The notes beneath the pieces are model-generated. The model was not told where the DNA came from, did not search any database, and saw only the letters and a list, made by a program, of their open reading frames with translations. 64,000 nucleotides of DNA, from NCBI RefSeq assembly GCF_900115395.1, contig NZ_FOWE01000005.1, positions 186,001 to 250,000 on the forward strand, read 5' to 3'. Every line of letters starts with the position of its first letter. Within the stretch, counting starts at the first letter, position 1. Of the stretch, positions 18,023 through 26,580 are shown piece after piece. Source of the DNA: Geodermatophilus obscurus. Lineage in GTDB: Bacteria > Actinomycetota > Actinomycetes > Mycobacteriales > Geodermatophilaceae. Made by a program: the position numbers and the translations under genes.

Positions 18023-18927
18023 AGCAACGAACCGCTCTGCTGCCGGCGGCGGGCGCGGGCGGTGACGGCGTCGGCCAGCCGGGCCGAGGGGACGGCGAGC
18101 AGCACGAACAGCAGCCCGGCGACGACGTAGGGCGTGAAGTTGAACGTCTGCCCGACCTGGATCTGCGCCGAGCGGACGGCGTCGATCGCGCCGAGGACGG
18201 AGATCAGCCCGACGTCCTTCTGCAGCGCGACGAAGTCGTTGAGCAGCGCCGGGGTGACCGTGCGCAGCGCCTGCGGCAGCACGACGATCCGCATCGTCTG
18301 CCGGTGGGTGAGCCCGAGGGAGCGGGCCGCGGCGCGCTGGCTGGGGTGCACCGACTCGATGCCGGCCCGGAACACCTCGGCCACGTACGCGGAGTAGACG
18401 AGCACGATGGCCGCCGTCCCCAGGACGAACGGCGACGTCGGCACGCCCTGCAGGCCCAGGGCCGGGAACCCGAAGCCGACGAGGTACAGCACGATGATCA
18501 GCGGGACGCCGCGGAAGAGGTCGACGTAGACCGTCGCGAGGATCCGCAGCGGGGCCCAGGCCGGGCCGCGCAGCGTCCGCAGCGCCGCCGTCCCCAGCCC
18601 GGCGACGAGCACCAGCAGCCCGCCGACGACGAGCACCTGCAGGTTGACCACCAAGCCGCGGGCGATGTCGGGCAGCGACTCCAGCGCCGCCGACGGCGAG
18701 AAGAACGTCGCCTGCACCCGCGGCCAGCCCGGCGAGCTGGTGACCGCGACGTAGGCGACGACGGCGAAGACGAGCGTGGAGGCCAGCGCGACGAGCGTGG
18801 ACCGGCGGGCGCGGCGACGGCGCCAGGCCCGGCGGCCCAGCTCCAACTCGCTGGGCGGCGGCAGCCCGCCGCCCGGGACGGGCGCGCTCAGGACAGGACG
18901 GGGGCGTCGGCGACGTCGGAGAGCCAC
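18019..18927 (-). CDS. polar amino acid ABC transporter, permease
   Basis: A HisM/GlnP-type permease with about five transmembrane segments and the EAA loop ARSLGLTHRQTMRIVVLPQALR that contacts the ATPase (shown here as its key elements SLGLTHRQ and PQALR). The TVYVDLFRGVPLIIVLY segment is a family hallmark. The start is uncertain: GTG 18927 overlaps the end of the binding-protein gene by 40 bp, while a TTG at 18846 would give 275 residues; neither has an ideal ribosome site. The first 50 residues are a cytoplasmic Arg-rich tail. It likely dimerises with itself, since no second permease is present. Confidence 0.88.
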   Translation of the reverse strand: MALRRRRRPRPVLSAPVPGGGLPPPSELELGRRAWRRRRARRSTLVALASTLVFAVVAYVAVTSSPGWPRVQATFFSPSAALESLPDIARGLVVNLQVLVVGGLLVLVAGLGTAALRTLRGPAWAPLRILATVYVDLFRGVPLIIVLYLVGFGFPALGLQGVPTSPFVLGTAAIVLVYSAYVAEVFRAGIESVHPSQRAAARSLGLTHRQTMRIVVLPQALRTVTPALLNDFVALQKDVGLISVLGAIDAVRSAQIQVGQTFNFTPYVVAGLLFVLLAVPSARLADAVTARARRRQQSGSLL

Positions 18928-19763
18928 TCCTGCTCGAGGTCGGCCAGCGTGCCGTCCTCGCGCAGGGCGTCGACCGCCTGGGACACGCAGTCGGTGAGCG
19001 GGCTGTCCTTGGCCAGCAGCAGGCCGAACTGGTCGCCGCCCTCGCCGGAGTCCTCGAGCTGGCCGACGATCACGCCGTCCTCGAGCTCGGCCGCGGTGAT
19101 GAAGAAGGCGGTCGGCAGGTCGACGACGATCGCGTCGACCTGACCGTTCTGCAGCGCGAGCTTGGCGTCGTCGTTGGTGTTGAACACGACCGGGTCGCTC
19201 TCGGGGGCGATGACGTCGGTGAGGACCTGCAGGCTCGTCGTCGCCACCTGGGCGCCCAGGCGCAGGCCGCGCAGGTCGTCCAGCGACGTGGCGCCGTCGG
19301 CGGCCGAGCCCGCGGTCGTGATGACCGCCTGGCTGACCGTGTAGTACGGCGAGGAGAAGTCGACGGCCTGGCGGCGCTCCTCGGTGATGGAGAACTGGTT
19401 GACGTCGAAGTCGAAGGGCCGCGGTCCGGGCTGGATCGCGGCGGTGAAGGGCACCCGGGTCCAGGTGACCTGGTCCTCGGTGTACCCGAGCTGCTCGGCG
19501 ACGGCGTAGGCGACGGCGGACTCGAAGCCCTGCCCGTTCTCGGGGGTGTCGTCGACCATCCACGGCTCGTAGGCCGGCTGGTCGGTGGCGATGGTGAGCG
19601 TGCCCGGCTCGAGGGTGTCGAGCTCGTCGGGGGTGCACGCGCCGGTGGTCGCGGAGCCGCTGCCCGTGGCGGCCGCGTCGGTCGACTCCTCCTGCGGGGC
19701 GCACGCCGCGATCGCCAGGGCGGTGGCGGCGGCCAGGGCGAGGGGGAGCGGGTGACGGCGCAT
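18888..19763 (-). CDS. polar amino acid ABC transporter, substrate-binding lipoprotein
   Basis: A 291-residue solute-binding protein of family 3. The N-terminus is a lipoprotein signal (RRHPLPLALAAATALAIAAC) with the lipobox AIAAC, so the mature protein is anchored by Cys 21 to the outer face of the membrane. The mature part shows the family pattern LTIATDQPAYEPW, GFESAVAYAVAEQLG and DFDVNQFSITEERR. The TEERR element is typical of amino-acid binders, although the ligand cannot be named. ATG 19763 follows AAGGGA. It is the first gene of the three-gene transporter operon. Confidence 0.93.
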   Translation of the reverse strand: MRRHPLPLALAAATALAIAACAPQEESTDAAATGSGSATTGACTPDELDTLEPGTLTIATDQPAYEPWMVDDTPENGQGFESAVAYAVAEQLGYTEDQVTWTRVPFTAAIQPGPRPFDFDVNQFSITEERRQAVDFSSPYYTVSQAVITTAGSAADGATSLDDLRGLRLGAQVATTSLQVLTDVIAPESDPVVFNTNDDAKLALQNGQVDAIVVDLPTAFFITAAELEDGVIVGQLEDSGEGGDQFGLLLAKDSPLTDCVSQAVDALREDGTLADLEQEWLSDVADAPVLS

Positions 19764-19921
19764 CGGGGGTCCCTTGATCGACGGGGGTACGGCGCGGTGA
19801 TCGTAGGACCGCCGCCGGTGTGTCCGGCCTCACCGTGCGTCCGCAACCGATGAGTTGAGGACGCCGCGCCGGTCGGAGGGGGGACGGCTCCGTCCGGGAG
19901 CCGGTGTCGAGGAGGTGCGCC

Positions 19922-20512
19922 ATGGGTGCTGTGGTGCTGTTCGCCGCGGTCTCGCTGGACGGGTACGTGGGCCGGGACGACGACATGCCGGGACCGCTGT
20001 TCGACTGGTACGGCAACGGCGACGTCGAGCTGTCCTTCAGCGACCGGGACCGGCCCTTCCACGTCACGCGGGCGACGGCGGAGTTCCTGCGGCCGTTCGC
20101 CGAGCGGGCGGGCGTCATGGTCGTCGGGCGCCGCCTGTTCGACATCACGAACGGCTGGGAGGGCGTGCCCCCGAACGGCGAGCACGTCGTCGTGGTCACC
20201 CACCGCCCGGCCGACGACTGGCCGCACGCCGGCACGGCGCCGTTCTCCTTCGTGCCCGACGTGGGGACCGGGATCGAGCGGGCGCGGGAGATGGCCGGCG
20301 ACCGCGACGTCACGGTGAGCGCGGGCGACGTCGGCGGGCAGGCGCTGCGCGCCGGCCTGGTCGACCGGGTGGTGCTCGCGCTCGTCCCGGTGGTCCTGGG
20401 CTCGGGCAAGCCGTACTTCGGCGCCGGCGGCCCACCGGAGATCGAGTTCGAGGACCCGCAGGTGGTGCAGGGCAGGCGGGTGACGCACCTGGTCTACGAC
20501 GTCCGGCGCTGA
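19922..20512 (+). CDS. RibD C-terminal / dihydrofolate reductase-like protein
   Basis: A 196-residue protein of the bacterial bifunctional deaminase-reductase C-terminal family, an NADPH-dependent reductase fold. Signature parts are the opening strand with [10 protein letters not shown], the MVVGRRLFD segment, [11 protein letters not shown] and the closing [12 protein letters not shown]. Such stand-alone proteins are common in actinobacteria, and their substrate is usually unknown. ATG 19922 follows GAGGAGG at a good spacing. It is divergent from the transporter operon across a 158-bp gap. Confidence 0.88.
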   Translation: MGAVVLFAAVSLDGYVGRDDDMPGPLFDWYGNGDVELSFSDRDRPFHVTRATAEFLRPFAERAGVMVVGRRLFDITNGWEGVPPNGEHVVVVTHRPADDWPHAGTAPFSFVPDVGTGIERAREMAGDRDVTVSAGDVGGQALRAGLVDRVVLALVPVVLGSGKPYFGAGGPPEIEFEDPQVVQGRRVTHLVYDVRR

Positions 20513-20618
20513 CGCCGGGGAAGCGCCCGGGGTGGCCGCGCGTTGCACCGGGCACCCCGCCGCCGTCGCCTCCGACGCGGCGGGGAGCATGAGAGCCCCG
20601 TCCCCTCCGAGGAGCCCC

Positions 20619-21650
20619 GTGACCGCGACCATCGCGCCCGCCACCCCCGCCGTCGTCGGCGACGAGCGCACCCTGTCGCCCGCCGAGTACGAGACCTGGG
20701 CGGCCGAGGTCCGCCGGCTGGCCGACGAGCGCGGCGCGGTCGTGCTCGCGCACAACTACCAGGTGCCCGAGATCCAGGACGTCGCCCACTTCACCGGTGA
20801 CTCGCTGTACCTGTCGCGGGTCGCGGCGCAGACCGACGCCCGGGAGATCGTCTTCTGCGGCGTCCACTTCATGGCCGAGACGGCGAAGATCCTCTCGCCG
20901 GACAAGACGGTGCTCCTGCCCGACCACGCCGCCGGCTGCTCGCTGGCTGACTCGATCACCGCCGAGCAGCTGCGCGAGTGGAAGGCCGAGCACCCGGGCG
21001 CCGTCGTCGTCAGCTACGTCAACACCACGGCCGCGGTGAAGGCCGAGACCGACATCTGCTGCACGTCGTCGAACGCCGCCGACGTCATCCGCTCCATCCC
21101 GGCCGACCGCGAGATCCTCTTCTGCCCCGACCAGTTCCTCGGCGCGCACGTCAGGCGCGTGACCGGGCGCGAGGACATCCACGTGTGGGCGGGGGAGTGC
21201 CACGTGCACGCCGGCATCAGCCCGGCCGACGTCCGCGCGCAGGTCGCCGCCCACCCCGACGCGGAGATCCTCGTGCACCCCGAGTGCGGCTGCACCACCT
21301 CCGTGCTCGACCTGGTCAGCCATGGCGACCTGCCGGCCGACCGCACCCGCGTGCTGTCCACCGGCGGGATGGTCGAGGCCGCGGCGCGCACGTCGTCGGG
21401 CCAGGTGCTGGTGGCCACCGAGATCGGCATCCTGCACCAGCTGCGCGCGCTCAACAGCGGGACGGCGTTCATCCCGATGAACGAGCGGGCCGCCTGCCGC
21501 TACATGAAGATGATCACCCCGGCGAAGCTGCTGCACACGCTGCGCACCGGCGAGGGCGCGATCGACGTCGACCCCGACACCGCCGCCCGCGCCCGCCGCG
21601 CCGTCGAGGCCATGGTGGCCATCGGCGAGCCCGGCCGCGGCGGCGAATGA
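20619..21650 (+). CDS. nadA: quinolinate synthase
   Basis: A 343-residue NadA, which condenses iminoaspartate with dihydroxyacetone phosphate to quinolinate in de novo NAD synthesis. The three cluster-ligand cysteines are seen in FCGVHFM, CCTSSNA and PECGCTTS. The AHNYQ motif near the N-terminus and the [11 protein letters not shown] motif near the C-terminus are also present. GTG 20619 was chosen for the GAGGAG upstream. Neither nadB nor nadC is adjacent, which is unusual for actinobacteria where nadABC often cluster. Ends in a hairpin shared with the convergent exporter gene. Confidence 0.95.
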   Translation: MTATIAPATPAVVGDERTLSPAEYETWAAEVRRLADERGAVVLAHNYQVPEIQDVAHFTGDSLYLSRVAAQTDAREIVFCGVHFMAETAKILSPDKTVLLPDHAAGCSLADSITAEQLREWKAEHPGAVVVSYVNTTAAVKAETDICCTSSNAADVIRSIPADREILFCPDQFLGAHVRRVTGREDIHVWAGECHVHAGISPADVRAQVAAHPDAEILVHPECGCTTSVLDLVSHGDLPADRTRVLSTGGMVEAAARTSSGQVLVATEIGILHQLRALNSGTAFIPMNERAACRYMKMITPAKLLHTLRTGEGAIDVDPDTAARARRAVEAMVAIGEPGRGGE

Positions 21651-21651
21651 A

Positions 21652-21706
21652 GGACCTCCTGCCCCCCACCCCTCGCAGGCTCGGGGCGGGACCCTGCAGG
21701 AGGCCG
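21652..21706. terminator. hairpin between convergent nadA and TauE gene
   Basis: CCTCCTGC at 21655-21662 pairs with GCAGGAGG at 21696-21703, and the intervening sequence has a second small stem (GCAGG with CCTGC). It begins one base after the nadA stop and ends 11 bp before the exporter stop, so it can serve both strands. No T-tract is present. Confidence 0.6.
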
Positions 21707-21716
21707 TTCCAGCACG

Positions 21717-22466
21717 TCACCTGGTGAACAGGTAGGCCGACACCGTCAGGCCGAAGACGACGATCAGCACGCGCAGCGGGGTCGCCGGGATGCGGCCGGC
21801 GATGCGGGCGCCGGCGAAGCCGCCCACCAGGCTCGCCGGCGCCGCGACGGCCACCACCGCCCACGCGACCGGGCCGAACAGCCCGAACACCACGAGCGTG
21901 ACCGTCGCCGTCACCGCGGAGAACGCCGACTTGAGCGCGTTGGCCAGCGGCAGCCGGTGCAGCGCCGTGCCCAGGACGCCGACCAGGATCACGCCCAGCG
22001 CCCCGCCGAAGTAGCCGCCGTAGACGGTGGCGAGGAACAGCGCGAGGAACAGCCACCACGGGTCGCGCACGGTGGCGTCGTCGCGGTCGCGCAGCCGGCG
22101 GGTGAGCAGCGGCTGCACCGCGAGCAGCAGGCTGGCCAGCAGCACGAGCACCGGCACGACGACGTCGAAGGCCTCGCTCGGCGTGGTCAGCAGCAGCACG
22201 CTGCCGGCCGTCCCGCCCAGCGCCGAGACGACGCCGAGGCGCAGGAGCCGGCCGCGCTGGCCGGCGTACTCGCGGCGGAACCCCACCATCCCGCCGAGGT
22301 AGCCGGGCCACTGCGCGACCGAGTTGGTGACATTGGCCGCGACCGTCGGCAACCCGAGCGCCACCAGGGTCGGGAACAGGATCAGCGACCCGCCCCCGGC
22401 GATCGAGTTGACGACGCCCGCCAGCAGGGCGACCGCCGCCGCGATCAGCAGGTCGGCGGCCGGCAC
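21717..22466 (-). CDS. TauE/SafE family sulfite or anion exporter
   Basis: A 249-residue membrane protein with about eight transmembrane segments and the two-repeat fold of the TauE/SafE (DUF81) family. The first repeat carries GVVNSIAGGGSLILFP and the second carries GGYFGGALGVILVG, both matching the family's conserved Gly-rich motif. Members export sulfite, sulfonates or related anions, but this one cannot be assigned. Start GTG 22466 has TAGGCT eight bases upstream, indicating a leaderless message. It is divergent from the small DoxX-like gene, sharing a bidirectional promoter. Confidence 0.88.
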   Translation of the reverse strand: MPAADLLIAAAVALLAGVVNSIAGGGSLILFPTLVALGLPTVAANVTNSVAQWPGYLGGMVGFRREYAGQRGRLLRLGVVSALGGTAGSVLLLTTPSEAFDVVVPVLVLLASLLLAVQPLLTRRLRDRDDATVRDPWWLFLALFLATVYGGYFGGALGVILVGVLGTALHRLPLANALKSAFSAVTATVTLVVFGLFGPVAWAVVAVAAPASLVGGFAGARIAGRIPATPLRVLIVVFGLTVSAYLFTR

Positions 22467-22474
22467 GGGGCCGC

Positions 22475-22484
22475 AGCCTACGGT
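22475..22484. promoter_or_regulatory. overlapping -10 elements of a bidirectional promoter
   Basis: AGCCTACGGT reads as TACGGT on the plus strand (22479-22484) and TAGGCT on the minus strand (22480-22475), sharing the central TA step. The plus hexamer ends 6 bases before the ATG at 22491, and the minus hexamer ends 8 bases before the GTG at 22466, so both genes would be transcribed from or next to their start codons. Confidence 0.6.
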
Positions 22485-22490
22485 GACCGC

Positions 22491-22850
22491 ATGCGACTGC
22501 CCGCCCCGGCGACCTGGCTGGCCGCCGCACTCGGCGGCTCCGGCGTGCTGCACCTCGTGCGGCCCCGGACCTACGAGTGGCTGGTGCCCCCGGAGCTCGG
22601 CGACGCCCGCGCGTGGGTGCTGGGCAGCGGCGTCGCCGAGGTGGCCGCCGCGGCGCTGCTGAGCGCGCCGCCCACCCGCCGCGCCGGGGGCTGGGCCGCC
22701 GCCGGGCTGCTGGCGTCGTTCCTGCCGGCGCACCTGCACCACGTCCGCATCGCCCGGGGGAACCCGGCGCTGCTGGCGGCCGCGACCGTGCGGCTGCCCC
22801 TCCAGGGGCCGATGATCGCCGCGGCTCTGCGGGTCGCCCGCGGGCGCTGA
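22491..22850 (+). CDS. small DoxX-like membrane protein
   Basis: A 119-residue hydrophobic protein with about four predicted membrane helices. The SGVLHLVRPRTYEWLVP motif early on and the loop with HLHHVRIARG resemble the DoxX-like family, in which HLV..R and LP..H..HV segments recur. Function is not established for this group. The ATG at 22491 has no ribosome site but a -10 hexamer 6 bases upstream. The next gene begins 65 bp after its stop. Confidence 0.75.
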   Translation: MRLPAPATWLAAALGGSGVLHLVRPRTYEWLVPPELGDARAWVLGSGVAEVAAAALLSAPPTRRAGGWAAAGLLASFLPAHLHHVRIARGNPALLAAATVRLPLQGPMIAAALRVARGR

Positions 22851-22915
22851 GACCCCGGCGCGCCCGGTTGTCCTCCACCGGACGGGGCACGACGGAGTGG
22901 TGGACAGTGGTTGCC

Positions 22916-24430
22916 ATGCGCAAGTGGCTGCCGCTGGTCGCGATCTGCACCGGCACGTTCATGCTCCTGGTCGACGTCACGATCGTGAACGTCGCCCTGC
23001 CGGACATGGCGACCGACCTGGACACCTCCTTCGGCCAGCTGCAGTGGGTGGTCGACGTCTACGCGCTGGCCCTCGCCGCGCTGGTGCTCGGCGCGGGCTC
23101 GCTGGCCGACCTCTACGGGCGCCGCCGGCTCTACCTGATCGGGCTCGTCCTGTTCGCGCTCGCCTCGCTGGCCTGCGGCCTGGCCCCGGACGCCGGCTCG
23201 CTGGTCGCCGCCCGCGGAGCGCAGGGGATCGGCGGGGCGATCATGTTCGCCACCACGATCGCGCTGATCAACACCGGCTACGAGGGCCGCGACCGCGGGA
23301 CCGCCTTCGGCATCTGGGGCGCCGTCTCCGGGGCGGCGGCCGCCATCGGGCCGATCCTGGGCGGCGCGCTCACCGAGCTGTCCTGGCGCTGGATCTTCTA
23401 CGTCAACCTGCCCTTCTGCGTGCTCGCCGTGGTCCTGACGCTCAGGGCCGTCGCCGAGACCCGGCAGCCCGGCGCACCGCGCCCGGACCTCCCCGGCATC
23501 GGGCTGTTCACCCTCGGCGCCGGCGGCCTGGTGTTCGGCCTCGTCCGCGCCGCCGCCGACGGCTGGGACGCACCGGCCGCCTGGGCGCCGCTGGCCGGTG
23601 GCCTGCTCGCGCTGGCCGTGTGGGTGCTCGTCGAGCTGCGCCGGCGGGCCCCGATGCTCGACGTCCGGCTCTTCGGCAGCCGCTCCTTCACCGGGATCAT
23701 GATCGGGTCGCTGCTGCTCAACGCCTCGGCGTTCGCCTCGCTGGTGTTCACCTCACTGTGGCTGCAGTCGGTCGGCGGGCTCTCGCCGCTGCAGACGGGG
23801 CTGGTGTTCGTCCCGCTGTCGCTGGTCAGCTTCGTCGTCGCCGCGGCCGCCGGCCGGGCGCTGCAGGCCCGCCCGCCCGGCCCGGTGATCGGCGGCGGGC
23901 TGCTGCTCGTCGGCGCCGGCTCGCTGCTGATGGCGCTGGTCGACGGCGACTCCACCTGGCGGGTCCTGGTGGCCGGCCTCGCCGTCCTCGGCGCCGGGGT
24001 GGGCCTGGCGACCCCGCTGCTGGCGTCGGCGGCCCTGGCGGCGGTGCCCCGGGAGCGCAGCGGCATGGCCTCGGGGGCGGTCAACACCGCCCGGCAGCTC
24101 GGCTTCGCCCTCGGCGTCGCGGTGCTGGGCAGCGTCTTCACCGCGGGGGCGGCGGCCCCGCTGCGCGACGCCGGTGCCCCCGACCCCGGCGGGACGGCGA
24201 CCGCGCTGAGCGCCGGGCAGGCCGGACGGATCGTCGGGGCCGCGCCGCCGGCCGAGCGGGGCGCGCTGGCCGACCTGCTCGGCGGCGCCTACGCCGACGG
24301 GCTGCGTGACGTGTTCCTCGTCTGCGGTGCGGCCGGCGTCGTCGGCGGGGTCCTGGTGCTGCTGCTCGTGCGCGCCGCCGCGCCCGGGCAGGCGCCGGCC
24401 GCGCGTCCCGCGGCCGCCGCCACGCGCTGA
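22916..24430 (+). CDS. MFS multidrug transporter, DHA2 (14-TM) type
   Basis: A 504-residue major facilitator protein with about 14 transmembrane segments. It opens with the DHA2 motif LLVDVTIVNVALPDM, continues with LADLYGRRRLYLIG between helices 2 and 3, and has the helix-5 antiporter motif GAAAAIGPILGGALTE. Such proteins expel drugs or toxic metabolites using proton antiport. ATG 22916 was chosen because it starts the conserved first helix; a GACAGT hexamer lies 7 bases upstream. No regulator gene is beside it, although such pumps often have a TetR neighbour. Confidence 0.93.
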   Translation: MRKWLPLVAICTGTFMLLVDVTIVNVALPDMATDLDTSFGQLQWVVDVYALALAALVLGAGSLADLYGRRRLYLIGLVLFALASLACGLAPDAGSLVAARGAQGIGGAIMFATTIALINTGYEGRDRGTAFGIWGAVSGAAAAIGPILGGALTELSWRWIFYVNLPFCVLAVVLTLRAVAETRQPGAPRPDLPGIGLFTLGAGGLVFGLVRAAADGWDAPAAWAPLAGGLLALAVWVLVELRRRAPMLDVRLFGSRSFTGIMIGSLLLNASAFASLVFTSLWLQSVGGLSPLQTGLVFVPLSLVSFVVAAAAGRALQARPPGPVIGGGLLLVGAGSLLMALVDGDSTWRVLVAGLAVLGAGVGLATPLLASAALAAVPRERSGMASGAVNTARQLGFALGVAVLGSVFTAGAAAPLRDAGAPDPGGTATALSAGQAGRIVGAAPPAERGALADLLGGAYADGLRDVFLVCGAAGVVGGVLVLLLVRAAAPGQAPAARPAAAATR

Positions 24431-24448
24431 CCGGGGCAGACTGCCCGC

Positions 24449-25171
24449 ATGCCCGAGCCGTTCCCCGACGACTGGGAGCGCGCGCTCGTGGTCGTCGCCC
24501 ACCCCGACGACGTCGAGTACGGCTGCGCGGCCGCCGTCGCGGCGTGGACCGCCGCCGGGCGCGACGTGCGGTACGTGCTGGCCACCAGCGGGGAGGCCGG
24601 CATCGCCGGGCTGCCGCCGGAGGCCGCCGGGCCGCTGCGCGAGCGGGAGCAGCGGGCGTCCGCGGCGGTGGTCGGGGTGCCGGTCGTCGAGTTCCTCGGT
24701 CACCCCGACGGGCGGCTCACCGAGGGGCTGGACCTGCGGCGGTCCCTGGCGGCGGCGATCCGCCGGCACCGGCCGGAGCTGGTGGTGACGATGCACTGGG
24801 GCGAGACGTGGACGCCGCCGGAGGTCGCGCCCGCGTACTGGAACAGCGCCGACCACCGGGCGCTGGGCCGGTCGGTGCTCGACGCGGTGGGCGACGCCGC
24901 GAACGAGTGGATCTTCCCCGAGCTCGCCGACCCGGAGCCGTGGCGGGGCGTGCGCTGGACCGCCGTCTCCACCCCGGTGGGGGTGACGCACGCCGTCGAC
25001 GTGACCGCCGTCGTCGACCTCGCGGTGGCCTCCCTCGCCGAGCACCGCCGCTACCTCGAGGCGCTGTCGGACGACCCGGTCGAGGAGCAGGCGCGGCGGC
25101 AGGTCGAGCGGGCGACCCCCGCCGACGACGCCGGGCGGCGGCTGGCGGGGTTCCGGCTCTACGCAGGCTGA
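24449..25171 (+). CDS. PIG-L family deacetylase
   Basis: A 240-residue LmbE/PIG-L family protein, a zinc-dependent amidase fold that removes acetyl from N-acetylglucosamine-containing compounds such as mycothiol precursors. The metal-binding motif AHPDDVEYG is at residues 17-25 and the later His ligand is in SADHRALG near residue 133. It resembles the MshB/Mca relatives of actinobacteria but is shorter (about 240 compared with about 290), so a mycothiol role is not certain. The ATG at 24449 follows a CAGACT hexamer by 6 bases. Starts 18 bp after the MFS gene. Confidence 0.88.
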   Translation: MPEPFPDDWERALVVVAHPDDVEYGCAAAVAAWTAAGRDVRYVLATSGEAGIAGLPPEAAGPLREREQRASAAVVGVPVVEFLGHPDGRLTEGLDLRRSLAAAIRRHRPELVVTMHWGETWTPPEVAPAYWNSADHRALGRSVLDAVGDAANEWIFPELADPEPWRGVRWTAVSTPVGVTHAVDVTAVVDLAVASLAEHRRYLEALSDDPVEEQARRQVERATPADDAGRRLAGFRLYAG

Positions 25172-25208
25172 CGAGGGCCGGCCGACGAGGACGCCGGCCG
25201 ACGAGGGC

Positions 25209-25235
25209 GCGGCCCCGGGGAGTCCCCGGAGCCGC
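25209..25235. terminator. strong hairpin between convergent genes
   Basis: A 12-bp stem (GCGGCCCCGGGG with CCCCGGAGCCGC, one mismatch) with a 3-base loop lies between the stops of the deacetylase and the secreted protein gene. It could end transcription from both sides. Confidence 0.6.
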
Positions 25236-25247
25236 GTCCCGGACCAG

Positions 25248-25889
25248 TCAGGGGTTGAAGCTGACGTGCACGTGGTCGTAGTGGTTCGCGGTGATCGACC
25301 CGCGGTCCTCCATCGCCCGCCAGCCGGAGCCGCCGATGATGAAGATCCGCTGCTCCCAGATGACGTACTCGACGCCGAACCGCTCGGCGTTGTCGATCAC
25401 GAACTGGGCGACGGCGTCCCCCTTGGCGGAGTCGGCGTAGACCATGAAGTCCGCGGCGAGCTCCTGGGTGGGGGAGTGTCCCGGCCGGGTGAGGACCGTG
25501 GACACCGCGTGCGCCTGGGTCACCTCGGCCACCACCGGGCGGACGTGCGGTGCCCACGCGCTGTAGGAGGTCGAGGTGGGCGTCGGCTTGCCGGCGGGGT
25601 CGGTGGAGATCGGCAGCGCCGCGGCCGGAGCCGGTGCGGCGGCCCCGGCGGGCACCTCAGGCGCAGGTGCGGGTGCAGGCGCGGGGGCCGGTGCCGGCGC
25701 CGGAACCTCGGCGGGCGCGGGCGCCTCCGCCGTGGCCGCGGTCCGGTCCCAGCGGTCCCAGCCGTGGTCCCGGTCGTGGTCCCGGTCGTGCGCCTGGGCG
25801 GCCGACTGGCCGGCCAGGCCGAAGGTGACGGCGAGGGCGCCGGCGGTGAGCGTGCGGCGGAACGTGCGCCGGTGGGTGTTCGAGGGCAT
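25248..25889 (-). CDS. secreted protein with ARB_07466-like C-terminal domain
   Basis: A 213-residue exported protein. Residues 1 to about 34 are a signal peptide with twin Arg residues, a hydrophobic core and a cleavage region AAQA. A His/Asp/Arg-rich strip and then an Ala-Pro repeat linker (about residues 60-85) follow. The C-terminal 110 residues begin at HVRPVVAEVTQAH and end in ANHYDHVHVSF, which matches the ARB_07466-like domain found in actinobacterial secreted cell-wall proteins. The HVHVSF His pattern recalls metallopeptidases. ATG 25889 follows AGGAG. A 465-base leader with a predicted c-di-AMP riboswitch precedes it, as for other wall hydrolases in the phylum. Confidence 0.82.
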   Translation of the reverse strand: MPSNTHRRTFRRTLTAGALAVTFGLAGQSAAQAHDRDHDRDHGWDRWDRTAATAEAPAPAEVPAPAPAPAPAPAPAPEVPAGAAAPAPAAALPISTDPAGKPTPTSTSYSAWAPHVRPVVAEVTQAHAVSTVLTRPGHSPTQELAADFMVYADSAKGDAVAQFVIDNAERFGVEYVIWEQRIFIIGGSGWRAMEDRGSITANHYDHVHVSFNP

Positions 25890-26102
25890 GACGAGGAGAA
25901 CTCCTGACGAGTGTCCGGGGCCGCCGTGAGCGAGCGGTCCCGTCGTGATCGAGGGGTGGCACGAGGCCGGGCGGGCAGTCGGACACGGGCCGCACGCGGG
26001 GCACTGCTGGAGCGCAGGCCGACACGAGGGCAGTCGAGGTCCGTTCCCGTCCACGCGGCGACCGGCGGGTGTGCAGGGCGGGTCGCGGCGGCGGTGTCTG
26101 GA

Positions 26103-26143
26103 GGGGTGCGAGCGCGCCAGGGCAGGCGCCTGCGGCGCACCCC
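26103..26143 (-). terminator. hairpin in the riboswitch expression platform
   Basis: GGGGTGCG at 26103-26110 pairs with CGCACCCC at 26136-26143, and the loop contains further GCGCC/GGCGC pairing. On the minus strand it lies just 3' of the predicted aptamer and 214 bases before the start codon, where a transcriptional on/off hairpin would be expected. No T-tract is present, so ordinary intrinsic termination is doubtful. Confidence 0.4.
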
Positions 26144-26144
26144 G

Positions 26145-26345
26145 TTGCGGATCTCCGTTCTTCCCAGGGCCGCCTACCGGGTCAGCTGACGGGTTCGGGC
26201 GGGGAGACGCCCTACCCGCTCCCGAGCGGGGCTCGGAGGCGGGACTCACCCCAGTGGTTCGGTGGGTCCCCGGCTCACGGCCACGGACGTGGTCGCGACT
26301 CGGCGGCATCCGGCGCGGCTCCCCCCGAGTGGAGGCGGTGACGAC
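26145..26345 (-). promoter_or_regulatory. ydaO/yuaA-type (c-di-AMP) riboswitch
   Basis: Read on the minus strand, the leader contains, in order, the conserved blocks GAGCCGGGGACCCA (26276-26263), GGGGTGAGTC (26252-26243) and CCGAACCCGTCAGCTGACC (26199-26181) followed by CGGTAGGCGG, then GGGAAGAACGGAG. These match the actinobacterial ydaO/yuaA aptamer, which binds c-di-AMP and usually turns off cell-wall hydrolase genes. The 5' edge is approximate because the first stem is poorly conserved. It belongs to the secreted protein gene at 25248-25889. Confidence 0.8.
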
Positions 26346-26360
26346 CGGCCGGACGCCGAA

Positions 26361-26389
26361 ACCGTAGAGGGGTTGTCGTCCTGTGACAA
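26361..26389 (-). promoter_or_regulatory. vegetative-type promoter of the riboswitch transcript
   Basis: On the minus strand TTGTCA (26389-26384) and TACGGT (26366-26361) are separated by exactly 17 bases, a near-consensus sigma-70-type promoter. It would start transcription near 26354, giving a leader of about 465 bases. The sequence TTGTC-N7-GACAA on the plus strand (26373-26389) overlaps the -35 element and could bind a regulator. Confidence 0.6.
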
Positions 26390-26580
26390 TCCGAGGAGTC
26401 CGGACTTGGCGAGTTGGCTGGTCACCGTCCGCGTGTCGTTCACCTCGACCGCGTGTCGGCGTCGGCCGGCGCCCCGGCTGGGCCCGAAACCAGCGGGAAC
26501 GGTTCCGTCCTGTGGGCACCCCGGTGCCGGGTCCGACAGGGTGGGGGCGGCAACCGCGACCACGCCCCGGGAGGACGACG

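Noticed and set aside
26383..26580. An N-terminal extension of the phosphoketolase.
   Set aside because: The frame is open to 26383 but the extra residues have no family resemblance, a clear ribosome site precedes GTG 26581, and the extension would overlap the promoter of the divergent riboswitch transcript.
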